Positions 25,568-34,155 of a stretch of DNA of 64,000 nucleotides are shown piece after piece. Below the pieces are notes generated by a model, which did no database searches, was not told where the DNA came from, and saw only the letters and a program-made list of their open reading frames with translations. Positions within the stretch are counted from its first letter, which is position 1, and each line of letters opens with the position of its first letter. The position numbers were made by a program, and so were the translations under genes. Origin of the DNA: UBA3792 sp045114775 (GTDB lineage: Bacteria; Bacillota; Clostridia; Christensenellales; CAG-138); the NCBI GenBank assembly GCA_045114775.1, contig JBGULC010000044.1:62001-126000 (forward strand). The letters are read 5' to 3'.

Positions 25568-26059
25568 TTACTCTGTCGGCACGCCCAGCCGCCGCTTCAT
25601 GGTCTTTTCGACCGCGTTCAGGATGTTCTCGTAGCCCGTGCAGCGGCAAAGATGCCCGGAAAGGAGCTTTCTGAGCTCGTCGCGCGTGTAGAGTTTTTTG
25701 GTTTCGAGAATCTCAACGGCGGTCATAATGAAGCCCGGCGTGCAGAAGCCGCACTGGATCGCGCTCTCCTCCATAAACGCCTGCTGGATGTCGGAGATCT
25801 CGCCGCCCGGCCCGGTCAGGCTTTCGAGCGTGCGGATGTTCTTTCCGTCCGCCCACGCCGCGAGATAGATGCAGGAATTGAACGCCTCGCCGTCGATCAG
25901 CACGTTGCACGCGCCGCATTCGCCGACCTCGCAGCCCTTCTTGACGGAAGTCAGAGAAAAATCGTTGCGCAGAAGGTCGGTGAGCGACGCGCGCACGTCG
26001 ATCATCCGCTCGACCTCCTTGCCGTTCAGCGTAAACCGGATCAGCTTATACTGTGCCAT
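25568..26059 (-). CDS. xdhC: Molybdenum hydroxylase, [2Fe-2S] subunit
   Basis: 163 residues. Plant-type cluster motif CEVGECGACNVLIDG-N-SC in the N-terminal half and the second cluster CGFCTPGF plus CRCTGYENI in the C-terminal helical half. It passes electrons from the molybdenum site to FAD. Its ATG overlaps the FAD-subunit stop by one base. Third in the A-B-C subunit order of xanthine dehydrogenase-like enzymes. Confidence 0.92.
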   Translation of the reverse strand: MAQYKLIRFTLNGKEVERMIDVRASLTDLLRNDFSLTSVKKGCEVGECGACNVLIDGEAFNSCIYLAAWADGKNIRTLESLTGPGGEISDIQQAFMEESAIQCGFCTPGFIMTAVEILETKKLYTRDELRKLLSGHLCRCTGYENILNAVEKTMKRRLGVPTE

Positions 26060-26946
26060 CAGAGCGCACCTCCCGCCAGAAGAATGGATTCATAGAGACA
26101 GCGCTTCGCCATCTCGACCGCAATGTGGCTTCTAAACGCCTTGCTTGCGCGCCACGAATCGCGCGGATTGATGTCCTCCAATACCGCAAGGCCGAACCGG
26201 TCGATGAGTTCTTTTGAAATCGGCTGTCCGTTTGCGACGGCCTCCGCGTGCGGCGCGCGCATCGGCACCGGTCCCGCCACGCCGTAAGCGATGCGGGCGC
26301 GCTCGATCGTCTTCTTGTCGGCGGAAAGCCGCACGTTTACCGAGCAGCCGAGCGTCGCAATGTCCATCGCGTTTCGCATGGCGTACTTGATGTAATGTCC
26401 GAACGTGTTCTCGTAGCTCGCCTTCGGGATCAGGATCGCGGTCTGGATCTCGCCGTCCTCCACGCGGATATCGACCTGCCCCGCGCGGATGTAGAAGTCC
26501 TTGATCGGCAGTCTGCGAACGCCGTTTTTGCCGGTCAGTTCGATGATCGCCTCCCACGCGTGCAGGGTCGATGCGGAGTCCGCGCTCGTCACGCCGTTGC
26601 AGGTGTTCCCGCCGATCGTGCCGATGTTCCTTATCTGTGGCCCGCCGACCTGATCGACCGCTTCGCCGAGCACGTTAATGTACTTCTGGATGATCGGATC
26701 GCGCGTGATGTGCGAAAAGCTGGTCAGGCTTCCGATGCGGATATTCTCGTTTTCGTCGATCGTGATGCCGCGGAGCTCGTCCAGTCCGTAGATGCTGATC
26801 AGCTCCTTGCCCGCGCGCTTGCCTTCGCGCATCTGCACGAGCACGTCGCTCCCGCCCGCGATGATCTGCGCCTCGGGATGCTCCAAACGAAGCTGCACGG
26901 CGTTTTCGACGCTCGTCGCTTCATACAACGCCTTCAAATCGTACAT
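26059..26946 (-). CDS. xdhB: Molybdenum hydroxylase, FAD-binding subunit
   Basis: 295 residues. PCMH-type FAD domain with IIAGGSDVLVQMREGKR and the conserved IRNIGTIGGN plus a CO-dehydrogenase flavoprotein C-terminal domain. It transfers electrons from the iron-sulfur subunit to the acceptor. It follows the large subunit with a 3-bp gap. Confidence 0.93.
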   Translation of the reverse strand: MYDLKALYEATSVENAVQLRLEHPEAQIIAGGSDVLVQMREGKRAGKELISIYGLDELRGITIDENENIRIGSLTSFSHITRDPIIQKYINVLGEAVDQVGGPQIRNIGTIGGNTCNGVTSADSASTLHAWEAIIELTGKNGVRRLPIKDFYIRAGQVDIRVEDGEIQTAILIPKASYENTFGHYIKYAMRNAMDIATLGCSVNVRLSADKKTIERARIAYGVAGPVPMRAPHAEAVANGQPISKELIDRFGLAVLEDINPRDSWRASKAFRSHIAVEMAKRCLYESILLAGGAL

Positions 26947-26949
26947 CGC

Positions 26950-29259
26950 TCAGCCCTCCTGCCATTCGTCCCGGATCAGTCCCGCTTCGGTAAATGCCGC
27001 GAACAGATTGTGCGGATTCATCGGAAGCTTATGTAACGCCACGCCGGTCGCGTTGTAGATCGCGTTGCGGATGGCGGGCGCGCCGGAGCATGCCGGCGGC
27101 TCTCCCAATGCCTTCGTCCCAAACACGCTCGTGGGCTCCGGGTTCTCGATAAACGCCGCCGATAGATCCGGGTGGTCCATCACGGTCGAAAGCTTGTAGT
27201 CCAAAAGGTTGTTGTTCAGCGGCTTTCCGGTCTTTTGGTCGAACAGAAGCTGTTCGGAAAGTCCGTAGCCGATCGCCATCGACATGCCGCCGTGCACCTG
27301 CGCTTCGGCGAGCGCCGGATTGATGAGGTTTCCGCAGTCGTGGACGTTCACGATGTTCTTCACCGTGACCTTGCACAGCGGGATATCGACCTCGACCTCC
27401 GCGAACGTGCAGCCGAACGAATACGCGTTGTTCCGGATCGTGAACGTGCTTTCCGCCGTGATGTGCTCGGAATCCTGCGGGTTGTACTGTGCGGTCATGG
27501 CAAGCTCGGATAGTGAGATCAGCACCTTGCCGTCGGATTTTCGCACCACGTTTCCGTCGACGATATCCATGTTTTCGACCGCCTGCCGCGTCAGCTTGTT
27601 CGCGTAAGCGAAGATCTTCTTTTTGAGCAGCTCCGCGGTCTGCCGGATCGAGAAACCGGCCACGTACGTCTGTCGCGACGCGTACGCGCCGAGGCCCGTC
27701 GGCGTCGTGTCGGTGTCCTGACAGGAGACGACGTGCACGTCCTTGTAGCTTTTCAGCCCGATCGCCTCCGCCGCCATCTGCGCGAACGCCGTGTCCGCGC
27801 CCTGCCCGATCTCGGTCTCGCCGCCCTGCATCGTGACCGTTCCGTCGAGGTTCAAAAGCATCCGGTTCGACGAAGTCTCGAGCGCGATCGGCCACACCGC
27901 CGTGTTGTACCAGAACGACGCGCAGCCGATGCCGCGGCGGATCGGACCGGTGTCCTTTGCAAATTCCTTGATCTTCTCGTCGTAGCCGATCAGTTCCTTG
28001 CCCTTTGCAAGGCATTCGCGGTGCGAATCGTAATAGTTGCAGTTTTTGCTGAAGCCGTCGAAATATCCTTGCGGCATGATGTATTTGTTCCGGTATTCGA
28101 CCGGATCCATATGCACCGCGTGGGCGCATTCCTCGATATTCGAATCGTTTGCGAATGACGCCTGCGGCATGCCGTAGCCGCGCATCGCGCCCGCCGCCGG
28201 GATGTTCGTATAGACCGTATACGCGTCGCATTCCATGTTGTCGCACGGATAGAGCTGCGGGAACGAGCCCATCGCCTTTGCGACGATGCTGTGTCCGTGA
28301 CTTGCGTACGCGCCCTGATTCGAGAAGAGATCGACCTTTCTTGCCGCCATGCTGCCGTCCGGTCGGATCCAGCTTGTGATATGGAACCGGATCGCGTGGC
28401 GCACACGGTTAGAAACAAACGTCTCCTCGCGGGAGCAATCCACGCGAACGGGTCTGCCGCCGACCTGCGTACAGCACCACGCGCAGAGCGGCTCATAGAG
28501 CGCGTCCTGCTTGTTTCCGAAGCCGCCGCCGATATACGGCTTGATGATCTGAACGTCCGCCCAGGGCCTGCCGATCGCCTGTCCGACCACGCGGCGGACG
28601 ATGTGCGGGATCTGCGTGGAGGATACGACCGTGATCCGCCCGTTTTCCTCGTAGGCGAAGCAGCCGTGGTTTTCGATGTGACAATGCTGCACCGTCGGCG
28701 TGTCGTACCAGCCCTCGACCTTGATGAGCCCCGGCTCTTGAATCGCCGCCTCGTAATCGCCTTTGCGGATCGAGGTATGCTTCAGGATGTTGTTGGGATA
28801 TCCCTCGTGGAGCTGCGGCGCGCCGTCCTCCATCGCCTTCTGCGCATCCAGCACGAACGGAAGCGGCTCATATTCGACCTTCAGCGCGCGGACGCCCTGC
28901 ATGGCGGAGGCCTCGTCCTCGGCGATCACGACCGCCACATCGTCGCCCCAGTAGCGCACATGCGTATTCAGAAGCCTGCGGTCCGCAACGTCCCGATGAT
29001 CCGGGTCCATCGACCACGGATGTCCCGCCGTCGGGAAGTCGATCTCAGGCGCGTCGAAGCAGGTCAGTACCTTCACGACGCCTTTGATCCTTTCGGCTTC
29101 GAAGGTGTCGACCGATTTCACGAACCCGTGCGCGATCTCGCTGTGCTTGATGCGCACATACAGCGCGCCCGCGGGCATGCGGTCTTCATAGTATTTGGTC
29201 CGTCCGGTCGCCTTGTCGAAGGCGTCCACACGGATCTCGCTTTTGCCGACGATGCTCAT
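26950..29259 (-). CDS. xdhA: Molybdenum hydroxylase, molybdopterin-binding large subunit
   Basis: 769 residues. Hydroxylates a purine, aldehyde or other heterocycle with water as oxygen source. Cofactor motifs GGGFGNKQD, AMRGYGMPQ, GGETEIGQGADT and the catalytic glutamate in KALGEPPACSG are present. The substrate cannot be deduced; the GxGxQD-type residues do not single out xanthine, and no purine pathway genes adjoin. I chose the ATG at 29259, preceded by AGAGGAAAC; the frame opens earlier without a ribosome site. First gene of the operon. No molybdopterin biosynthesis or insertion gene is in the window. Confidence 0.92.
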   Translation of the reverse strand: MSIVGKSEIRVDAFDKATGRTKYYEDRMPAGALYVRIKHSEIAHGFVKSVDTFEAERIKGVVKVLTCFDAPEIDFPTAGHPWSMDPDHRDVADRRLLNTHVRYWGDDVAVVIAEDEASAMQGVRALKVEYEPLPFVLDAQKAMEDGAPQLHEGYPNNILKHTSIRKGDYEAAIQEPGLIKVEGWYDTPTVQHCHIENHGCFAYEENGRITVVSSTQIPHIVRRVVGQAIGRPWADVQIIKPYIGGGFGNKQDALYEPLCAWCCTQVGGRPVRVDCSREETFVSNRVRHAIRFHITSWIRPDGSMAARKVDLFSNQGAYASHGHSIVAKAMGSFPQLYPCDNMECDAYTVYTNIPAAGAMRGYGMPQASFANDSNIEECAHAVHMDPVEYRNKYIMPQGYFDGFSKNCNYYDSHRECLAKGKELIGYDEKIKEFAKDTGPIRRGIGCASFWYNTAVWPIALETSSNRMLLNLDGTVTMQGGETEIGQGADTAFAQMAAEAIGLKSYKDVHVVSCQDTDTTPTGLGAYASRQTYVAGFSIRQTAELLKKKIFAYANKLTRQAVENMDIVDGNVVRKSDGKVLISLSELAMTAQYNPQDSEHITAESTFTIRNNAYSFGCTFAEVEVDIPLCKVTVKNIVNVHDCGNLINPALAEAQVHGGMSMAIGYGLSEQLLFDQKTGKPLNNNLLDYKLSTVMDHPDLSAAFIENPEPTSVFGTKALGEPPACSGAPAIRNAIYNATGVALHKLPMNPHNLFAAFTEAGLIRDEWQEG

Positions 29260-29298
29260 AGCGTTTCCTCTCTTGAATGTATACTTATACTTATACCA

Positions 29299-29327
29299 AG
29301 TATAACACGCTTCTTCGCGTTCGGAAA
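29299..29327 (-). promoter_or_regulatory. Candidate promoter of the xdhABC-like operon
   Basis: Minus strand TTTCCG (29322-29327), 17 bp, TATACT (29299-29304). A direct repeat TATAAG-TATAAG-TATAC lies just downstream and could be an operator. Confidence 0.4.
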
Positions 29328-29404
29328 GAGGGAAAATATACATTTTCGCTATTCTTTCAAAGGAATACCGCTTTCGCGCGTGTATAACGGCTTTTGTTGC
29401 GGCA

Positions 29405-29620
29405 AGGCGGACGGGCAATGCCCGTCCCTACGGGCTAAAACACGACATTCCTTGCCTTCTCCCCGGGGAGAACGTGCCGTCAGGCGGATGAGTGGGTCAG
29501 AATCAGCGATTCTCCGCAGGGAGAATCCTCCCGAACATGCTCGAAGAGCATATATCACGAGCCGCAGGCGCATATCACATTCCGAAAGGATATATCACGT
29601 TCCGCGAGTGCGGAACATCT
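29405..29620. repeat. Gene-free interval with several short palindromic repeats
   Basis: The 423-bp gap between 29260 and 29682 has no gene. It contains GGACGGG-CAATG-CCCGTCC (29409-29430), CTTCTCCCCGGGGAGAA (near 29456), GATTCTCCGCAGGGAGAATC (near 29509), and three copies of ATATCAC (29550-29600) spaced by 20-25 bp. These resemble dispersed palindromic repeats common between genes in gut Clostridia. Confidence 0.55.
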
Positions 29621-29637
29621 CACTGCGTCGAAGCCCC

Positions 29638-29670
29638 AAAAAAAGGATCCCCCGCGCGGAGGATCCCTTT
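29638..29670 (-). terminator. Terminator of the YwaF-like gene
   Basis: Minus strand GGATCCTCCGCG / CGCGGGGGATCC hairpin followed by TTTTTTT. Confidence 0.85.
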
Positions 29671-29682
29671 CCGATAAACCGA

Positions 29683-30465
29683 TTATGCTTTTTTCTTCTT
29701 GATCTTGTCCGCGATCGCGAACGGCGTTGTGACAAGGCTCATATACGCGCCGAGGATGACCGCACCGGGCAGCAGATACAGGACCGGCACGGGGATCCAG
29801 CTCCAGAAGAGCTTCAGGATCGAGATGTTCTCGTGCTCCATCGTGAAGAAGTAGTTCGCGCGGTCGTACAGACCGGTCTTGATCAGCAGCAGGTTGATGC
29901 CCGTGATCACAAGCAGCATGATCACAAGCGTCAGGATCGTAAACGGCAGATCCTTGAACTTCGGACGGTAGAAGCCGAAGGTGACCAGCGCAAGCGCTTC
30001 GATGATGATCATGAAGTGTGTGCCGTAAAAGCCGATCATACGCGGGAGCCAGATCGGGCAGTCATAGAAGCCGACGGCCGGGAACATCAGCGCCATCAGC
30101 GCGCCGAGCGGCGCCATGAAGAAGCTGAAGCTCATCAGGGGACGGTTTTTCAGCGCAACCGCGATCGGGATGATCATCATGTTGATGTTGCAAAGCTGCA
30201 GCGGCAGCTCGGCCCACCAGGAAAATCCGCCGCGCGTTTCGATGACGAGCTTATCGTACTCCGTGTCGATCGACAGGAAATATTTATAGACAAAGAAGCC
30301 GATGAACGTTATGACGCAGGCCGTGATCAGAACGATCTTTTTCGTCTTTTCGCTGCGCTTTCTGAGGATCAGGCTTGCAACGACGAGCAGCGCGATAAAG
30401 AACGCAAAGCACGCGAAGAACAGCGGGTTGAACGTGTTCATGATCCAGAAAGAGCTTTTTTCCAT
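29683..30465 (-). CDS. YwaF/TIGR02206-type integral membrane protein
   Basis: 260 residues with about seven hydrophobic segments. The signature ELPLQLCNINMMIIPIA in the third segment marks the YwaF-like family, whose function in bacteria is not settled. The C-terminus is a short Lys-rich tail. AAAGGGG is about 8 nt before the ATG. It is a single gene with its own promoter and terminator. Confidence 0.75.
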   Translation of the reverse strand: MEKSSFWIMNTFNPLFFACFAFFIALLVVASLILRKRSEKTKKIVLITACVITFIGFFVYKYFLSIDTEYDKLVIETRGGFSWWAELPLQLCNINMMIIPIAVALKNRPLMSFSFFMAPLGALMALMFPAVGFYDCPIWLPRMIGFYGTHFMIIIEALALVTFGFYRPKFKDLPFTILTLVIMLLVITGINLLLIKTGLYDRANYFFTMEHENISILKLFWSWIPVPVLYLLPGAVILGAYMSLVTTPFAIADKIKKKKA

Positions 30466-30505
30466 AACGATACCCCTTTCGTTTCATAATCCCATATTTT
30501 GTATC

Positions 30506-30534
30506 AGTATAACACACCGTTCACAAGATAGCAA
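30506..30534 (-). promoter_or_regulatory. Promoter of the YwaF-like gene
   Basis: Minus strand TTGCTA (30529-30534), 17 bp, TATACT (30506-30511). Confidence 0.55.
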
Positions 30535-30685
30535 GCATTGAATCGCAAAGGGCGATCCGGGCGCCGTCTTTGGCGCAAGCGATTGTTTGCAGCCTTCGAT
30601 CGCCGTGATGTGTTCCGCTCACGAAGGACACCGGCGGAGAGTCCGACAAGCGTGAATTTTACGAACTATCTCCTGCTTCCCGGCT

Positions 30686-31549
30686 TCAGATCATTTTGTA
30701 GAGTTCGTAACAGTTATGTCCCCTGGGAACGTCCTTGAGCTCGCCTCTGAGCAAATAGCCGTTCTTCTTGAAGAACGCAACATTCCAGTCGCCCGCATTC
30801 GTCATGACCATTGAAGCGCCGTTTCCCTTTGCGAATATCTCTGCTTCCTTCAAAAGATACGTGCCCAGACCGTGAAACCGGAGCGGTTCTTCCACAAACA
30901 GCGCTTCAACAAAGCCGGTCTCACCTTTGTCCACGTCCGCGATCACGCCAGCCGCAAATCTGCCGTCTTTGTCCGCATATTTCTTATAAAACCCGACGTT
31001 TTCACATTCCTGTTCATAGGCTTCGCTGTATGCATCAAGGCCGTTCAGTATCACTTTCGCATCGTCATCATTGCCGAAAGAAACCTTGAAGCGTGAACCG
31101 CTGTTGTCAGTCGGCACATATTCCGGCGTGTCCTTCTCAAGGTATTTGACCAGTGAATAGCTGATATAGCCGTTCGGCTTCTTAAGCGTGGTAAAGACCG
31201 TGTAGCCGTGTTTTTCATAGAACGGTCTTGCCATATAACTGGCGGTGCCGAGCGTCACGACCCGACAACCCTTCTCTCTTGCGATACGCTCAACCTCGTG
31301 AAGGATCATAGAACCAATTCCGTGATGGCGATAGCGTTCATCCACCCAAAGGTCGTCAAGCAGGACCCTCGACCAGTGGTATTCGTAAGCTGTGGCAACG
31401 CATCCGCCAATGATCTCGCCGGTTTCGTTCTCGATTTTGAGCACGAATTCTTCTTCGTCCGCATCCACTTCTCGCGGCACAATCTCATTTATCTTTTTGC
31501 CAATATATTCGGCTTCTTCCTTTGTCAAGTCCTCGATCCTGTATTCCAT
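30686..31549 (-). CDS. Tandem GNAT-domain acetyltransferase
   Basis: 287 residues containing two GNAT folds. The first has the acetyl-CoA loop ERYRHHGIGSMIL and ends near KHGYTVFTT; the second has RFHGLGTYLLKEAE and FFKKNGYLLRGE. The substrate is unknown. Start at 31549 has GGAGG 7 nt upstream, better than the first frame start. The base composition is less GC-rich than neighbours, hinting at transfer. The 150-bp gap on its 3' side holds nothing obvious. Confidence 0.85.
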   Translation of the reverse strand: MEYRIEDLTKEEAEYIGKKINEIVPREVDADEEEFVLKIENETGEIIGGCVATAYEYHWSRVLLDDLWVDERYRHHGIGSMILHEVERIAREKGCRVVTLGTASYMARPFYEKHGYTVFTTLKKPNGYISYSLVKYLEKDTPEYVPTDNSGSRFKVSFGNDDDAKVILNGLDAYSEAYEQECENVGFYKKYADKDGRFAAGVIADVDKGETGFVEALFVEEPLRFHGLGTYLLKEAEIFAKGNGASMVMTNAGDWNVAFFKKNGYLLRGELKDVPRGHNCYELYKMI

Positions 31550-31584
31550 TTGCTTACCTCCGCAAATCTCGATTTGTTGCGGCA

Positions 31585-31613
31585 ATTATACCATAGTCAA
31601 CCTAATAAAACAA
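31585..31613 (-). promoter_or_regulatory. Promoter of the tandem GNAT gene
   Basis: Minus strand TTGTTT (31608-31613), 17 bp, TATAAT (31585-31590). Confidence 0.4.
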
Positions 31614-31615
31614 CA

Positions 31616-31652
31616 AGAAAACCTCTCTTGCCCCGGTAGACAAAAGAGGTTT
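31616..31652 (-). terminator. Terminator of tRNA-Gln
   Basis: Minus strand AAACCTCT / AGAGGTTT stem followed by TTCTTG, just past the tRNA 3' end. Confidence 0.7.
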
Positions 31653-31658
31653 CTTTGA

Positions 31659-31732
31659 TGGCTGCCGAACTAGGATTCGAACCTAGACAATACGAGTCAG
31701 AGTCGTAGGTGCTACCATTACACAATTCGGCA
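31659..31732 (-). tRNA. tRNA-Gln (anticodon CTG)
   Basis: 74 nt with encoded CCA. Acceptor TGCCGAA pairs with TTCGGCA, discriminator G. Anticodon stem TACGA/TCGTA encloses CTCTGAC, giving CTG. Confidence 0.94.
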
Positions 31733-31770
31733 TTATCCCGAGAAAATCCCGCCGTGCCGTCCGCTTTGGG

Positions 31771-31894
31771 GTGATAAGACCCGCCTCTCAGGCAGGTGGG
31801 TACACTGCAGAGCCCGCAATCTTCCCGTCAAAGCGGGCTTGATTTTAGGTCGACCGACGCGTGCTTTCCCGTAATCACTCTGTGGGTTTATCAC
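31771..31894. ncRNA. Structured element between two tRNA genes (candidate small RNA)
   Basis: A 7-bp closing stem GTGATAA (31771-31777) / TTATCAC (31888-31894) encloses a CCCGCCT-type hairpin (31779-31801) and a perfect hairpin AGCCCGC / GCGGGCT (about 31811-31837). ACCC at 31779 can pair either locally or with GGGT at 31884, so two folds compete. No ORF. A 6S RNA is conceivable from layout, but the length (124 nt) is short for it and strand cannot be decided from the pairs alone. Confidence 0.35.
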
Positions 31895-31928
31895 ATAAAA
31901 CGTAACGCACACCGCAGGATTTCCTGTA

Positions 31929-32005
31929 TGGTGGGGTTAGTTGGGCTCGAACCAATGACCTCCACGATGTCAACGTGGCGCTCTAACCAACTGAGCTATA
32001 ACCCC
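31929..32005 (-). tRNA. tRNA-Val (anticodon GAC)
   Basis: 77 nt with encoded CCA. Acceptor GGGGTTA pairs with TAACCCC, discriminator A. Anticodon stem CCACG/CGTGG encloses TTGACAT, giving GAC. Confidence 0.94.
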
Positions 32006-32137
32006 TTGCGAAATCTTATTATACACATCCTGAGAAAAAATGCAAGTGTTTTTTTCAAATTTTCAAAATCTCCTTTCGTTTCTTTTTGTTTTGCGATTCA
32101 GCGAAGCATGTTTTATGCAGAAAAGCACATCTATTTC

Positions 32138-32166
32138 TTGCATTTTCAGATTCTCTATATTATAAT
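32138..32166 (+). promoter_or_regulatory. Promoter of the SPT-like operon
   Basis: TTGCAT (32138-32143), 17-bp spacer, TATAAT (32161-32166), about 32 bp before the start codon. No leader structure seen. Confidence 0.7.
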
Positions 32167-32198
32167 ATTTGTCGGTATTTTTTTGAAAGGAGGATCCC

Positions 32199-33374
32199 AT
32201 GGATCTGTTCTCCAAATGTCACAATCCGGTATTGGACGAGATCAGAGCGAAGAACATTTATCCGTATTTCCACGAGCTCGAATCCATGCAGGCGCCCGAA
32301 GTCATCATGGAAGGCAAGCGCCGCATCATGCTCGGCTCAAACGGATATCTGGGCCTTGCCACGCATCCGCGCGTGATTTCCGCGGGAGTCGAAGCGCTCA
32401 AGAAGTTCGGCTCCGGCTGCGCAGGATCGCGGTTTCTGAACGGCACGCTCGTGCTGCACACACAGCTCGAACGCGAGCTTGCCGCATTCATCGGCAAGGA
32501 CGCCTGTATGACCTTCTCGACCGGATTCCAAAGTAACCTCGGAATCATCAGCGCAGTCGCGGGACGCGGCGACGTCATCCTCTGCGATCGCGAAAACCAC
32601 GCGAGCATCTACGACGGCTGCAAGCTCAGCTACGCCGAAATGGTGCGCTACCGCCACAACGACATGGCGGATCTCGAAAAGAAGCTTGCCGCTCTTCCCG
32701 ACAAGGCGGGCCGTCTCATCGTCACCGACGGCGTGTTCTCGATGGGCGGCGACATCGCGAATCTTCCCGAGATCGTTCGTCTTGCGAAGAAGTACGGCGC
32801 GCGCGTCATGGTCGACGACGCGCACGGTCTCGGCGTCCTCGGCGAGGGCGGCCGCGGCACCGCAAGCTATTTCGGCCTCACCGACGAGGTCGACATCATC
32901 ATGGGCACGTTCTCGAAATCGCTCGCGGGCATCGGCGGCTTCATGGCGGCAAGCGACGAAGTCGTGGATTATGTGCGGCACACCTCGCGTCCGTTCATCT
33001 TCTGCGCGTCCATCCCCCCCGCCTCCTGCGCGACCGTCAACGAAGCGCTGCGTATTCTCATTGAGCAGCCGGAGCTGCCGAAGCGCCTCATGGAGCTTTC
33101 CATGTACATGCGCAGCGGTCTTAAGCGCGAGGGTATCGCGATCCGCGAGAGCACGACGCCGATCATCCCGCTTTACACGCACGACATCGAGACCACGCTC
33201 CGGGTCGAAAAAGCGCTGTTCGATCGCGGCGTCTACGTGAACCCGGTCCTGCCGCCCGCCGTGCATCCGAGCGAGTGCATGCTCAGGACGAGCTACATGG
33301 CGACGCACACCGAAGCGCTCCTCGACGAAGCGCTCGGCATCATCAAAGAGGTGTTCACCGAATATGGCATCTGA
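32199..33374 (+). CDS. Alpha-oxoamine synthase, serine palmitoyltransferase-like
   Basis: 391 residues, PLP-dependent fold type I. It should condense an amino acid with an acyl thioester and release CO2. Motifs: GSNGYLGLATHP, CDRENHASIYDG, VTDGVFSMGGDIA, VDDAHGLGVLGEGGRG and GTFSKSLAG with the PLP lysine at about residue 240. GSGCAGSRFLNGTLVLH and RPFIFCASIPPASC resemble bacterial serine palmitoyltransferases more than BioF or Kbl, as I recall them. AAAGGAGG precedes the ATG by 5 nt. First gene of a three-gene operon with an SDR, the order expected for ketosphinganine formation and reduction. The substrate assignment is inference. Confidence 0.7.
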   Translation: MDLFSKCHNPVLDEIRAKNIYPYFHELESMQAPEVIMEGKRRIMLGSNGYLGLATHPRVISAGVEALKKFGSGCAGSRFLNGTLVLHTQLERELAAFIGKDACMTFSTGFQSNLGIISAVAGRGDVILCDRENHASIYDGCKLSYAEMVRYRHNDMADLEKKLAALPDKAGRLIVTDGVFSMGGDIANLPEIVRLAKKYGARVMVDDAHGLGVLGEGGRGTASYFGLTDEVDIIMGTFSKSLAGIGGFMAASDEVVDYVRHTSRPFIFCASIPPASCATVNEALRILIEQPELPKRLMELSMYMRSGLKREGIAIRESTTPIIPLYTHDIETTLRVEKALFDRGVYVNPVLPPAVHPSECMLRTSYMATHTEALLDEALGIIKEVFTEYGI

Positions 33375-34155
33375 ACAGCGGATCACCGTCATCACAGGCG
33401 CATCCAAAGGCATCGGGAAAGCGGCAGCCGCCGCTTTTTCGCGTGCGGGCGATCGTGTCTATAACCTTTCGAGAAGCGGTGAAACGACCGAAACGGCCGT
33501 TCACATCCCCTGCGACGTCACGGACGAAACGCAGTGCAAAGAGGCAATAGAGACCGTTTCAGAGCGCGAGGGACGCATCGACGTGCTGATTCTGAACGCG
33601 GGCTTCGGCATCTCCGGTCCGGTCGAAACGACGGAGCTCGAACAGGCGAAAAAGCAGTTCGACGTCTGCCTGTTCGGCGCGATCCGCGTGCTGAAAGCCG
33701 CGCTGCCTGCTTTACGCGAAAGCAAGGGCATGATCCTCTTTACCTCCTCCGTCGCTGCGGTCACGCCGATCCCGTATCAGGCGTTCTATTCCGCCGCGAA
33801 GGCCGCGATCAACAGCGTCGTGATGGCGCTTCGAAACGAATTGAAGGGCACAGGCATCCGCGTCGCGGCGGTGCTGCCCGGCGACGTCAAGACCGATTTC
33901 ACCGCAAAGCGCGAGAAGAATCCGGTCAATGAAGAGCTTTATCCGAACGAAGTGAAATCCGTCGCAAAAATGGAGCACGACGAACAGCACGGTATGAGTC
34001 CGGACCGGATCGCAAAGCGCTTCCTGAAGCTCTCCCGGCAAAAGAATCCGAAGCCGTTCTGCTCGGTCGGCGTCGCCTATTCGGCGGTGCTGGTGCTTAT
34101 GAAGATCCTGCCTGCGCGGTTTGCAAACTGGGTCCTCGGAAAGATGTACGCATAA
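33364..34155 (+). CDS. Short-chain dehydrogenase/reductase (candidate 3-ketosphinganine reductase)
   Basis: 263 residues. NAD(P)-binding TGASKGIG, NAG in LILNAGFG, and the catalytic Ser-Tyr-Lys in FTSSVAA and YSAAKAAIN. The C-terminal ~35 residues are hydrophobic (SAVLVLMKILPARFANWVLG), suggesting membrane association, as in lipid-modifying SDRs. It overlaps the upstream gene by 11 bp, so it is likely to act on that enzyme's product. The alternative is a general ketoreductase. Confidence 0.75.
   Translation: MASEQRITVITGASKGIGKAAAAAFSRAGDRVYNLSRSGETTETAVHIPCDVTDETQCKEAIETVSEREGRIDVLILNAGFGISGPVETTELEQAKKQFDVCLFGAIRVLKAALPALRESKGMILFTSSVAAVTPIPYQAFYSAAKAAINSVVMALRNELKGTGIRVAAVLPGDVKTDFTAKREKNPVNEELYPNEVKSVAKMEHDEQHGMSPDRIAKRFLKLSRQKNPKPFCSVGVAYSAVLVLMKILPARFANWVLGKMYA

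Noticed and set aside
28291..30489. 732-codon plus-strand open frame across the molybdenum hydroxylase gene
   Set aside because: Antisense shadow of xdhA in a GC-rich region; Arg/Asp/His-rich composition, no ribosome site, no domain.
31771..31894. Firm call as 6S RNA
   Set aside because: Length is only 124 nt and I could not confirm the central bubble; kept as an unnamed candidate RNA.
32199..33374. Annotation as BioF or 2-amino-3-ketobutyrate CoA ligase
   Set aside because: No biotin or threonine genes adjoin, and the SDR partner and several motifs fit SPT better; not excluded.
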